Source: QPJE01 sp051747745
GTDB lineage: Bacteria > Bacillota > Halanaerobiia > Halanaerobiales > Halanaerobiaceae
NCBI GenBank assembly: GCA_051747745.1
Contig: JBNJGL010000062.1
Coordinates: 1-13,384 of the forward strand
DNA length: 13,384 nucleotides
Direction: 5' to 3'
Made by a program: the position numbers and the translations under genes
The notes under the pieces: model-generated
Told to the model about the DNA's origin: nothing
Database searches by the model: none
What the model saw: the letters and a program-made list of their open reading frames with translations, nothing else
Part shown: one piece after another, positions 6,491 to 13,384 of the stretch
Layout: the number at the start of each line of letters is the position of its first letter
Numbering within the stretch: position 1 is the first letter of the stretch

Positions 6491-7762
6491 ATGAATTTGG
6501 AAAAAGAAGTTGTAGATAAAATTACTAATAAAGCAGATGAAATTTCAGAGAAAATAATTGAATATAGAAGAAAAATTCATCAAAATCCAGAATTAGGTTT
6601 AGCTGAACATGAAACTAATAAATTTATAAAAAAAGAATTGGAAAATTTAGGATTAGAAATAAAAGATAATCTATACAGCAGAGAAGATATAAAAAAAGAA
6701 TTAGATAAGTTGGGCGAAGATTTAAAAGAAAATCATGGTCCTACTGGCATAGCAGGAATTTTAGAAGGTGAAACTCCCGGCAAAACAGTTGTTTTGAGAT
6801 CAGATATGGATGCATTACAGGTTAATGAAAGTACAGATCCAAATCATCTGCCCAATAAAAACAATTTTCGTTCTCAAAATGAAGGAATTATGCATGCCTG
6901 TGGACATGACTCACATATAGCTATGTTATTAGGAGCAGCCCATATATTAACTGAACACAAATCGGAAATTAAGGGAAAAATAAAATTTTTATTCCAGCCT
7001 GATGAAGAACGCGGTTGTGGAGCAAAATTAATGAAAAAATCGGGTGTAATTGATGATGCTGATGCTGTTTTTGGAGTTCATGTATGGTCTCCAATTGAAT
7101 CAGGTAAAGTTATGATAAATAAAGGACCAATGATGGCTTCGGTTGATAACATTTGGTTGAACTTCAAAGGTGGAGGAGGTCATAGTTCAGCCCCTAATGA
7201 AACAGAAGAACCTTTATTAGCAGCAAGTGAATTAGTTAATCAACTGTATAAAATGAATGCAAGAAAAATTGATACCAGGAGTCCTTCATTAATTAGTATT
7301 GAATCTTTTAAGTCAGAAGCTGATTGGGGAGTTATTCCAGATACCGCTAAACTTAAAGGGACAATTAGAACTTTTGATGAAAAAGTTAGAGAAAAGATAA
7401 TTGATGAAATAAAAGTTATAGGTGATCATTTAGCAAAAATGCATAATCTGGATTTTGAATTTAATAATCTTTATGCTTTTCCGCCAACTATTAATACGAA
7501 AAAAGAGGCTGAAATTGCTATTGAAGCAGCTGAAAAAATATTTAAAAATAATGTTTTTGAAGGTAAGCCAGTAATGTCTGGTGAAGATTTTTCATATTAT
7601 CTGCAGGACAAACCAGGAGTATTTATTTTTCTGGGCATTAGTAATAAAGAAAAAGGAAGTCATCATCCACACCATAATCCAAATTTTGATGTAGATGAAG
7701 CAAGATTACCTCAGGGTGCCGCTTTACATTCACTTATTGCATTAAACTATTTAAATGCTTAA
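6491..7762 (+). CDS. M20D family amidohydrolase (copy A), probable N-acetyl-amino acid deacetylase
   Basis: A 423-residue zinc/manganese-type amidohydrolase of the IAA-amino acid hydrolase/hippuricase/N-acetyldiaminopimelate deacetylase group. Visible motifs: RSDMDAL (103-109), HACGHD (135-140, metal ligands C137 and H139), QPDEE with E172/E173, H197 (GVHVW), SGEDF (363-367) and HHNPNFD (394-400). It is longer than typical members because of two charged insertions, about 59-84 and about 112-128, near the active-site entrance. Placed just before the second ectoine hydrolase, it is likely to deacetylate N-acetyl-diaminobutyrate or its hydroxy derivative, a step done elsewhere by the unrelated aspartoacylase-like DoeB/EutE. 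I chose ATG 6491 because GGAGGTG at 6477-6483 is optimally spaced; TTG at 6488 would add one residue. The substrate is inferred from context only. Confidence 0.85.
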   Translation: MNLEKEVVDKITNKADEISEKIIEYRRKIHQNPELGLAEHETNKFIKKELENLGLEIKDNLYSREDIKKELDKLGEDLKENHGPTGIAGILEGETPGKTVVLRSDMDALQVNESTDPNHLPNKNNFRSQNEGIMHACGHDSHIAMLLGAAHILTEHKSEIKGKIKFLFQPDEERGCGAKLMKKSGVIDDADAVFGVHVWSPIESGKVMINKGPMMASVDNIWLNFKGGGGHSSAPNETEEPLLAASELVNQLYKMNARKIDTRSPSLISIESFKSEADWGVIPDTAKLKGTIRTFDEKVREKIIDEIKVIGDHLAKMHNLDFEFNNLYAFPPTINTKKEAEIAIEAAEKIFKNNVFEGKPVMSGEDFSYYLQDKPGVFIFLGISNKEKGSHHPHHNPNFDVDEARLPQGAALHSLIALNYLNA

Positions 7763-7784
7763 ATTATGTAGAAAGGAGACGAAA

Positions 7785-8954
7785 ATGCCTGTTTTTGAAA
7801 AAAAGGAATACAAAAAAAGACTAAAGAAAGTTAAAGAAAAAATGGATAGAGATGGGATTGAGGTCCTGCTTGCATCACACCCGGCTAATTTAAACTATTT
7901 AACAGGTTATGATGGCTGGTCATTTTATGTACATCAGGGTGTTCTGGTCTTTTTGGATAGAGAAGAGCCAATCTGGTTTGGAAGAGAACAGGACAGCAAT
8001 GGAGCCAGATTGACCACCTGGCTGCAGGAAGAAAATATCCGCGGATATCAGGATGATTATGTTCAGTCTCTAACAAAACATCCAATGGATTATATGTCTG
8101 ATATTCTAAAGGAACTCGGATATGACGACTGTCATCTTGGAGTTGAAATGGACAATTATTATTTCACCCCGCGCTGTCTTAATTCGATAAAAGATAATCT
8201 TAGCCGGATTAAGATTAAAGATGCCAATCAATTAGTTCCCCTTGTAAGACAGATTAAATCTCCTCAGGAGCTTAAATATATGCACATGGCTGCAGAGATT
8301 GTTGAAAAAACAATGCAGAAAGCAATAGATGTAATAGAGCCTGGAGTTCGAGAAGGTGATGCAGCTGCAGAAGTATTTAAAGCTCAGATTAGTGGTACAA
8401 AAGAATTTACAGGAGACTATACTGCTATTGCACCAATAATGCCTTCCGCAGAAAGAACATCAACTGCTCATTTAACATGGACAGACAGAAAATATCAAAA
8501 AGGAGATGTAGTACTGCTGGAACTTGCCGGAAGCAAGTATAAATATCATGCTCCTTTATCCAGAACTGTTTACATAGGTAAAGCACCTGAAGATCTGGCA
8601 GAAATATCTAAAGTTGTAGTTGATGGTCTCAACAAAACACTTGCTTTTATAAAACCCGGTATTACCTGTGAAGAGGTAGAGGCAAAATGGAGAGAATCAA
8701 TTTCTGGAAGTAAAGTTGTTAAAGAATCCAGAGTAGGATATGCCTATGGCTTAAATTATCCTCCTGACTGGGGAGAACATACTGCAAGTTTAAGACCTGG
8801 TGATAAAACTATTTTGAAACCAGGAATGACATTTCATTTTATGCCCGGTATCTGGCTTGATGAATTTGGGTTTGAATGCAGTGAACCTTTTGCTGTAACT
8901 GAAAATGGCTGTGAAACATTTGTGGAGTTCCCCAGAAAATTATTTATAAAATAG
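7785..8954 (+). CDS. Ectoine hydrolase, DoeA/EutD type (copy 2, divergent)
   Basis: A 389-residue M24-fold hydrolase, the same length as copy 1 and about 58% identical to it by hand alignment. It shares GYDGWSFYVHQ (41-51), HLTW (229-232), E246, NYPPDWGE (324-331), H351 and E364. It differs around the pocket: AGSKYKYH (248-255) replaces SGCYNRYH, and IMPSAERTSTAHLTW replaces LMPAGAGIDAPHLTW. Copy 1 is nearer my recollection of proteobacterial EutD, so this copy may prefer hydroxyectoine or another cyclic amidine (inference). The frame is open to an ATG at 7755, but the start at 7785 is preferred. It has AAAGGAG at 7772-7778, avoids overlap with the M20 gene, and gives an N-terminus aligned with copy 1. 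The gene lies 22 bp after the M20 copy A gene. Confidence 0.82.
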   Translation: MPVFEKKEYKKRLKKVKEKMDRDGIEVLLASHPANLNYLTGYDGWSFYVHQGVLVFLDREEPIWFGREQDSNGARLTTWLQEENIRGYQDDYVQSLTKHPMDYMSDILKELGYDDCHLGVEMDNYYFTPRCLNSIKDNLSRIKIKDANQLVPLVRQIKSPQELKYMHMAAEIVEKTMQKAIDVIEPGVREGDAAAEVFKAQISGTKEFTGDYTAIAPIMPSAERTSTAHLTWTDRKYQKGDVVLLELAGSKYKYHAPLSRTVYIGKAPEDLAEISKVVVDGLNKTLAFIKPGITCEEVEAKWRESISGSKVVKESRVGYAYGLNYPPDWGEHTASLRPGDKTILKPGMTFHFMPGIWLDEFGFECSEPFAVTENGCETFVEFPRKLFIK

Positions 8955-8999
8955 CTGATGAAATATAATTTATTTTTGAGCGAAAGGATGGTGCAGTAA

Positions 9000-9581
9000 A
9001 TGGGATTTTTAGATAAGTTAAATGGAGCTATCAAGAGATTAGAAGAGTTTATACTTTCATATGGAGTACTTATTATGGCCGCATTAACTATAGTTAATGT
9101 TGTATCCCGAAACTTTTTTGGTCATGGACTTTCATTTGCAACAGAAATTAACGAATTTTTAATTGTTTTTATTACATTCCTCGGGACCAGTTATGCAGCC
9201 AGAAATGGAAGACATATCAGGATGTCAGCTTTATATGATATTACAAATGATAAGTGGAAAAAAATGCTTACATTTATGATGACTTCAGGTACAGCTGTAA
9301 TAATGTATTATATGACTTATTTATCATATATTTATGTAAGACAGGTTTTTATGTACCAGAGAGTAAGTCCTGTAATGAGAGTACCGCTGTTTTTAATCTG
9401 GGCCTGGGTGCCGATAGGCTTTTTGATGACATCTCTTCACTACACACTTGCTTTTGTAAAAAATGTAATTGAAGATGATGTATGGATTTCATTTGAAGAA
9501 AAATCAGAATATGAAGACTTAGAAACTGCTATGAGTGGTGATGATGGTTTAAAATATACAGATAATGAAGAGAATTCGTAG
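9000..9581 (+). CDS. teaB: TRAP transporter small membrane subunit (DctQ/TeaB type)
   Basis: A 193-residue inner-membrane protein with four hydrophobic helices at about 17-37, 50-67, 88-110 and 128-152, the DctQ layout. Typical features are FATEINEFLIVFITFLGTSY-like sequence in helix 2 and the NGRHIRM segment (69-75) that follows it. The C-terminal 40 residues form an unusually acidic tail. TRAP transporters use a sodium gradient and a periplasmic or lipid-attached binding protein to import carboxylates and zwitterions. The gene precedes the large subunit by 21 bp. The ectoine specificity and symbol rest on the neighbouring hydrolases and binding protein. The start has GAAAGGA at 8982-8988; the earlier ATG at 8989 stops after three codons. 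Confidence 0.85.
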   Translation: MGFLDKLNGAIKRLEEFILSYGVLIMAALTIVNVVSRNFFGHGLSFATEINEFLIVFITFLGTSYAARNGRHIRMSALYDITNDKWKKMLTFMMTSGTAVIMYYMTYLSYIYVRQVFMYQRVSPVMRVPLFLIWAWVPIGFLMTSLHYTLAFVKNVIEDDVWISFEEKSEYEDLETAMSGDDGLKYTDNEENS

Positions 9582-9602
9582 GAATAGGGGGCGTTAATCT
9601 AA

Positions 9603-10886
9603 ATGTTAACTTTAATGGTTTCTGTAATGGCGGTACTGCTATTTTTAGGATTTCCTATGATGATACCGCTTCTTGCTGCACCTATTGTAATAATGCATAT
9701 TTATTTTCCGGCATTTGATCCAATGATTTTAGTTCAACAGATGGTTGCTGGTATTCTTCCAGCCTCTCTTATAGCTGTACCAATGTTTATATTAGCTGCT
9801 GACATTATGTCGGCCGGAGAAATGTCAAATAGACTGGTTGATTTTGTTAGAGTATTTGTAGGACATATAAAGGGTGGTATGGCAATCACTACAGCAGCTG
9901 CCTGTACAATCTTTGGAGCTATCTCTGGTTCAACTCAGGCTACTGTTGTTGCAATTGGAGGTACAATGCGGCCTCACCTTTTGAGAGGTGGATATGATGA
10001 TTCATTTACAACAGCTCTGATAATAAACTCAAGTGATATTGCACTTTTAATACCTCCAAGTATTGGTATGATTGTTTATGGAGTTGTTAGTGGTACATCT
10101 ATTGGAGAGCTGTTTATTGCAGGTATTGGGCCTGGTTTATTAACACTTTTTATGTTTTCTGTTTACAGTTATTTTTACGCAAAAAGAAAAAACATTCCTT
10201 CTGCACCAAAAACCAACTGGTCACAGAGAAAAGAAGCAACTAAAAGGGCACTTATCCCTTTTGGATTTCCAGCCATTATAATTGGTGGAATATATTCTGG
10301 ATTTTTTAGTCCTACTGAAGCAGCAGCAGCATCTGTATTTTATGCAGCTGTAGTGGAAATTGGAATTTACAAAAATTTAAAGATTGGAGATTTGAGAGAT
10401 ATTGCACTTTCAACAGGTCTTGTAACAGGAGTGGTATTTATCCTTGTTGGTGCAGGTACAGCATTTTCCTGGCTTATTTCTCTGGCCAGAATTCCACAGG
10501 CCATATTGCCAGGTATAATAGGACCTGATCCAACCCAGACATGGGTATTATTTGTAATAGGAGTTGCGTTCTTTATCGGATGTATGTTTGTTGATCCTAT
10601 TGTTGTCATCATGGTGCTGACACCAATCTTTAAGCCGGTAGTTACAACTTTAGGTATTGATCCTGTTCTTGTCGGTACAATGGTAACACTTCAGGCAGCG
10701 ATTGGTTCTGCAACACCACCATTTGGGTGTGATATATTCACGGCTATTGCGGTCTTTAAACGACCATATTTTGATGTTATTAAGAGAACACCGGTATTTA
10801 TTGCAATGCTGCTGATGGTTTCTGCTACTCTTATTTTCTTCCCACAGGTGGCACTGTTCTTAAGAGATCTTGCATTTGGTTACTAA
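9603..10886 (+). CDS. teaC: TRAP transporter large membrane subunit (DctM/TeaC type)
   Basis: A 427-residue, highly hydrophobic inner-membrane protein of standard DctM length, forming the sodium-coupled translocation channel. DctM signatures present are FGAISGSTQAT (104-114), LIPPSIGMIVYG (149-160), FIAGIGPG (171-178), FFSPTEAAAASVFYA (234-248) and ATPPFGCDIF (370-379). About a dozen transmembrane segments can be picked out. It follows the small subunit directly and is followed after 14 bp by the second M20 gene, so uptake and deacetylation appear co-expressed. Specificity for ectoine is contextual, since this subunit does not reveal the substrate. The ribosome site is a G-rich GGGGG (9587-9591), 11 nt from the ATG. 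Confidence 0.9.
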   Translation: MLTLMVSVMAVLLFLGFPMMIPLLAAPIVIMHIYFPAFDPMILVQQMVAGILPASLIAVPMFILAADIMSAGEMSNRLVDFVRVFVGHIKGGMAITTAAACTIFGAISGSTQATVVAIGGTMRPHLLRGGYDDSFTTALIINSSDIALLIPPSIGMIVYGVVSGTSIGELFIAGIGPGLLTLFMFSVYSYFYAKRKNIPSAPKTNWSQRKEATKRALIPFGFPAIIIGGIYSGFFSPTEAAAASVFYAAVVEIGIYKNLKIGDLRDIALSTGLVTGVVFILVGAGTAFSWLISLARIPQAILPGIIGPDPTQTWVLFVIGVAFFIGCMFVDPIVVIMVLTPIFKPVVTTLGIDPVLVGTMVTLQAAIGSATPPFGCDIFTAIAVFKRPYFDVIKRTPVFIAMLLMVSATLIFFPQVALFLRDLAFGY

Positions 10887-10900
10887 GGAGTGAATGGTAA

Positions 10901-12076
10901 ATGGATATTCTAAAGCGAATTGAAGAATTAGAAGAAGAAGTTATATCATTGAGAAGAGATTTTCATAAACATCCTGAAATGGGATTCAAGGAATTTAGGA
11001 CTGCTGAGATTGTTGCTGAATATCTCAGAGAGTGTGGTCTGGAAGTTGAAGAAAAAGTGGCAAAAACAGGTGTTGTTGGGCTCCTTAAGGGAAAAGAAGA
11101 TGGAAAAACATTAATGCTGAGGGCAGATATGGATGCACTTCCCATTACTGAACAGAATGATGTTGAATATAAATCGCAGAATGAAGGTGTAATGCATGCC
11201 TGCGGCCATGACGGTCATACTGCTATGCTGCTTGCAGCAGCAAAAGTACTGTCCGAAAACAGGGATAAGATAAAAGGAAACATTAAATTTGTTTTTCAGC
11301 CCAATGAAGAAACAGAAGCTGCTAGAGTAATGATCAATGAAGGGGTACTTAAAAATCCTGATGTTGATGCAGCACTTGCCGCACATCTCTGGACCCCCAT
11401 AGAAAGTGGAAAAGTTGCAGTATCAGATGGTGCTGTTATGGGGGGGCTGTATGAGTTTGAGATTAAAATTATTGGAAAAGGTGGTCATACTTCTGCTCCA
11501 CATTTTTCAATTGATCCAATCATTACTGCATCTAATATTATTCAGACTGTGCAGATTATACAGTCCAGAGAAATTGATCCATTAAAAGCAACAGTTATAA
11601 TGTTTGGCCAGATAAATGGAGGGACAGCAACAAATGTTATTCCTGAAGAAGTTGAATTAAGAGGAACTATTCGCTATCTTTATCGTGATGATGAAAATAG
11701 TGAAGAAAAACCAAAACAGCGTTTTGAAAGAATAGTTGAACAGGTCTGCCGCACTCATCAGGCAGATTATGAGATAAATTATGTAGCAGCAAGCCCTCCT
11801 GTTTATAATAATCCGGAGATAGTAAAAAAGACAAGAGAAACAGCAGAAAAAATAGTTGGCAGAGAAAATCTTATTAATTATACAAATCTCGCCGGTGAAG
11901 ATTTTGGAGAGTTTTCTCTGGAAGTACCGAGCACATTTTTCTTTATTGGTACTGGTAATAAGGAAAAAGGAACAGATTATCCACATCATCATCCACATTT
12001 TAATATTGATGAAGATACACTATTAACAGGTGTCAAAATGCATGTATTAGGTGCTTTGAACTATTTTAATAATTAA
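10901..12076 (+). CDS. M20D family amidohydrolase (copy B), probable N-acetyl-amino acid deacetylase
   Basis: A 391-residue metal-dependent amidohydrolase of normal M20D length. Motifs are RADMDALP (74-81), HACGHD (99-104, ligands C101 and H103), QPNEE (133-137), H162 (AAHLW), AGEDF (331-335) and HHHPHF (362-367). It resembles YkuR/HipO-type N-acyl amino acid deacylases and lacks the two insertions of copy A. A short charged insertion at about 262-275 (DDENSEEKPKQ region) lies in the dimerisation/lid part. It stands between the TRAP membrane subunits and the binding protein. The likely role is removal of acetate from N-acetyl-diaminobutyrate formed by DoeA, with copies A and B perhaps splitting the hydroxylated and plain substrates (inference). 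The start has AAGGAG at 10885-10890, overlapping the dctM stop codon. Confidence 0.87.
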   Translation: MDILKRIEELEEEVISLRRDFHKHPEMGFKEFRTAEIVAEYLRECGLEVEEKVAKTGVVGLLKGKEDGKTLMLRADMDALPITEQNDVEYKSQNEGVMHACGHDGHTAMLLAAAKVLSENRDKIKGNIKFVFQPNEETEAARVMINEGVLKNPDVDAALAAHLWTPIESGKVAVSDGAVMGGLYEFEIKIIGKGGHTSAPHFSIDPIITASNIIQTVQIIQSREIDPLKATVIMFGQINGGTATNVIPEEVELRGTIRYLYRDDENSEEKPKQRFERIVEQVCRTHQADYEINYVAASPPVYNNPEIVKKTRETAEKIVGRENLINYTNLAGEDFGEFSLEVPSTFFFIGTGNKEKGTDYPHHHPHFNIDEDTLLTGVKMHVLGALNYFNN

Positions 12077-12160
12077 AAGGAGGTGAGCTAAGTACACAGT
12101 AAGTAGTCTGTTGTTCTGAGTAGATTAGTAGAGAATTAAAAAATTAAAGGAGGAAATTTA
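12077..12160 (+). promoter_or_regulatory. Leader upstream of the binding-protein gene with an orphan ribosome site
   Basis: This 84-bp gap begins with AAAAGGAGGTG (12075-12085), as strong a Shine-Dalgarno as any here, but what follows is only GTG AGC TAA. Three AGTAG repeats follow at 12102, 12119 and 12127. The true ribosome site is AAAGGAGG at 12147-12154. I found no convincing -35/-10 pair. The gap may hold a processing site or weak promoter allowing extra binding protein to be made, or the remnant of a lost small gene. Confidence 0.35.
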
Positions 12161-13207
12161 ATGAAAAAGTTTTCCCATATTCTAATACTTAGTTTGGTGG
12201 CAGTTATGATACTTTCGGCAGTTAATATGTCCAGTGCTGAAGCAGCAAAGTTCAACTGGAAGATTGCTCTTGAAGAAATAGAAGGTAGTGTTCAGCATGA
12301 GTGGGCAAAGGAATTTAAAAAGAGAATAGAAGAAAAAAGTAATGGTGATGTTCAGGTAGATATCTTCCCTTATGGTACTCTTGGTACAAGTGGAGATATT
12401 TCTGAGCAGACTATGAATGGTGTTTTAGAATTTGCATTTTCTACACCCAGCTGGTTTGCTACCACAATACCTGAGGCAGGATTATTCTCACTGCATTATA
12501 TCTGGTCTGATAATCTGGAAACCAACAAATATGTGATGGAGAATAGTGAAGCTATCTACCAGGATATGTCAAAACTATATACTGAGAAAAATCTGAGACT
12601 TCTTTCTGTTTTTCATGAAGGATGGCAGATCTGGACTTCAAATAAACCTTTAAGAAAGCCAGATGATTTTAAAGGTGTTAAGATCAGAGTTATGGGTGAC
12701 CCAATTCTTATTAAGAACTATCAGGCATATGGAGCAAATGCTGTTCGACTTGCCTATTCTGAGATCTACAGTTCTCTGCAGCTTAATATGATTGATGCAC
12801 AGGTACAGCCATATTTTGCCAATCAGGAGATGAAATTCTATGAGCAGCAGGATTATCTGACAGAAGCTAAACAGCTTCCATTTATTACCGGTGTTGTAGT
12901 TAACAAGATGTTCTATGATTCTCTACCTAAAGATTATCAGGATATGATTACAGAAACAGCACGTGGTATGACAGATTATATCTTCAATGTCCAAAAAGAA
13001 CTTAATGCTGAAAGATTGGATATGATGCTGGAAGATAAACCTTCACTTACAGTTAATAGATTAACTGAAGATGAACAGGCGGCATTTAAAGAAGTTGCAA
13101 AAACTGTCTGGGAAGAATACAGAAATGATGTAGGTGAAACAGGATCTAAAATATTGGATAAACTGCTGACTGAAATTAGAGTTGCAGAAGAAAGATTTGC
13201 TGAATAA
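12161..13207 (+). CDS. teaA: TRAP transporter solute-binding protein, TeaA/UehA-like (ectoine binding)
   Basis: A 348-residue exported protein. A signal peptide covers about residues 1-28 (MKK, hydrophobic core 7-20, SSAEA then AKFNW), with no lipobox cysteine. The mature part is a DctP fold. Compared from memory with H. elongata TeaA, the N-terminus matches closely: WKIALEEIEGSVQ (33-45), then LGTSGDISEQTMNGVLEF (74-91). Residues at TeaA ligand positions seem kept: E39 for Glu9, W98 for Phe66, R176 (KIRVMG) for Arg169, Y199 for Trp188 and F219 for Phe209, an aromatic box plus charged pair suited to ectoine. This is the best sequence evidence for the substrate of the cluster. It is the last gene of the unit, which is unusual, and is followed by a strong hairpin. 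Another zwitterion or carboxylate ligand remains possible. Confidence 0.8.
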   Translation: MKKFSHILILSLVAVMILSAVNMSSAEAAKFNWKIALEEIEGSVQHEWAKEFKKRIEEKSNGDVQVDIFPYGTLGTSGDISEQTMNGVLEFAFSTPSWFATTIPEAGLFSLHYIWSDNLETNKYVMENSEAIYQDMSKLYTEKNLRLLSVFHEGWQIWTSNKPLRKPDDFKGVKIRVMGDPILIKNYQAYGANAVRLAYSEIYSSLQLNMIDAQVQPYFANQEMKFYEQQDYLTEAKQLPFITGVVVNKMFYDSLPKDYQDMITETARGMTDYIFNVQKELNAERLDMMLEDKPSLTVNRLTEDEQAAFKEVAKTVWEEYRNDVGETGSKILDKLLTEIRVAEERFAE

Positions 13208-13218
13208 ATATTAAAATC

Positions 13219-13241
13219 AGGGAGCAGTTAAACTGCTCCCT
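13219..13241 (+). terminator. Terminator after the binding-protein gene
   Basis: AGGGAGCAGT (13219-13228) pairs perfectly with ACTGCTCCCT (13232-13241) around a 3-nt TAA loop. The tail TCTAAATTTTCTATT is T-rich but interrupted. It starts 12 bp after the stop codon and marks the end of the catabolic island before fhs. Confidence 0.78.
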
Positions 13242-13333
13242 TCTAAATTTTCTATTGAAATAGTCCAATAAAATTTGATGTTTTTAAAATTACAGTAAGA
13301 TTTGTAAATAAAATAAGAAAGGAATGATTATTG

Positions 13334-13384
13334 ATGAAAAGTGATATTGCGATAGCACAGGCAGCAGAAATGAAACCAGTAACA
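13334..13384 (+). CDS. fhs: Formate--tetrahydrofolate ligase, N-terminal fragment
   Basis: The frame from ATG 13334 runs off the right edge after 17 residues. The sequence SDIAIAQAAEMKPV closely matches the conserved start of formate--tetrahydrofolate ligases (SDIEIAQAAKMKPV type). The enzyme activates formate with ATP onto tetrahydrofolate in one-carbon metabolism, and in the Wood-Ljungdahl pathway of acetogens. An AAAGGA ribosome site lies at 13317-13322. The terminator before it suggests a separate transcription unit, probably not functionally tied to ectoine use. Confidence 0.82.
   Translation, partial: MKSDIAIAQAAEMKPVT

Noticed and set aside
7755..7784. Longer start for ectoine hydrolase copy 2
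   Set aside because: It would overlap the preceding gene's stop codon, has no ribosome site, and adds residues not matched in copy 1; ATG 7785 has a well-placed AAAGGAG.
9254..9472. 72-codon frame on the plus strand inside the small TRAP subunit
   Set aside because: It is an alternative frame within a clearly supported membrane protein gene, with no ribosome site or recognisable motif.
11657..11998. 113-codon open frame on the minus strand
   Set aside because: It is fully antisense to M20 copy B, has a Phe/Ile/Cys-rich composition typical of complemented AT-rich coding DNA, and no start signals.
1..13384. Mobile element or phage island
   Set aside because: I saw no transposase, integrase, flanking direct repeats or tRNA, and base composition appears even across the window.

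Overview
The window looks like part of the chromosome of a low-GC, Gram-positive-type anaerobe. The DNA is AT-rich, almost every gene has a strong AGGAGG-type ribosome binding site, and a formate--tetrahydrofolate ligase (fhs) begins at the right edge. Ectoine use together with the acidic, AT-rich proteins would fit a halophile such as the Halanaerobiales. The lineage is inference, since no rRNA or other phylogenetic marker is present.

Almost all of the window is one catabolic island on the + strand, best read as uptake and breakdown of the compatible solutes ectoine and 5-hydroxyectoine. Layout: (1) the C-terminus of an unidentified gene, then a hairpin; (2) a glutamate-dehydrogenase-family enzyme and a first DoeA/EutD-type ectoine hydrolase, followed by a hairpin; (3) a GntR/FCD regulator with a good promoter flanked by two copies of a 13-bp dyad; (4) after a terminator and a dyad-rich 180-bp spacer, ridA, a eutB-type PLP dehydratase and an AGCS-family sodium symporter; (5) after a long hairpin, an M20 amidohydrolase, a second DoeA/EutD-type hydrolase, TRAP transporter small (Q) and large (M) subunits, a second M20 amidohydrolase and a TeaA-like TRAP solute-binding protein, closed by a clear hairpin; (6) the first 17 codons of fhs.

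Proposed working of the system (family knowledge plus inference): the TRAP transporter imports ectoine or hydroxyectoine. The two DoeA-type hydrolases open the ring to N-acetyl-diaminobutyrate (or its 3-hydroxy form). The M20 enzymes remove the acetyl group. EutB dehydrates and deaminates the 3-hydroxy-diaminobutyrate, with RidA clearing the enamine/imine. The GDH-family enzyme may then aminate or deaminate a diaminobutyrate-related keto acid.

Several parts of the known proteobacterial pathway are absent and seem to be replaced by unrelated proteins. M20 enzymes stand where aspartoacylase-type DoeB/EutE would be, an FCD-type GntR where the MocR-type EnuR would be, and a GDH-fold enzyme possibly where EutC would be. 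No diaminobutyrate aminotransferase (DoeD) or semialdehyde dehydrogenase (DoeC) lies in the window. No gene-free stretch exceeds 300 bp; the longest are 2587-2751 and 3427-3606, both described below. I saw no tRNA, rRNA, CRISPR array, insertion sequence or phage gene.
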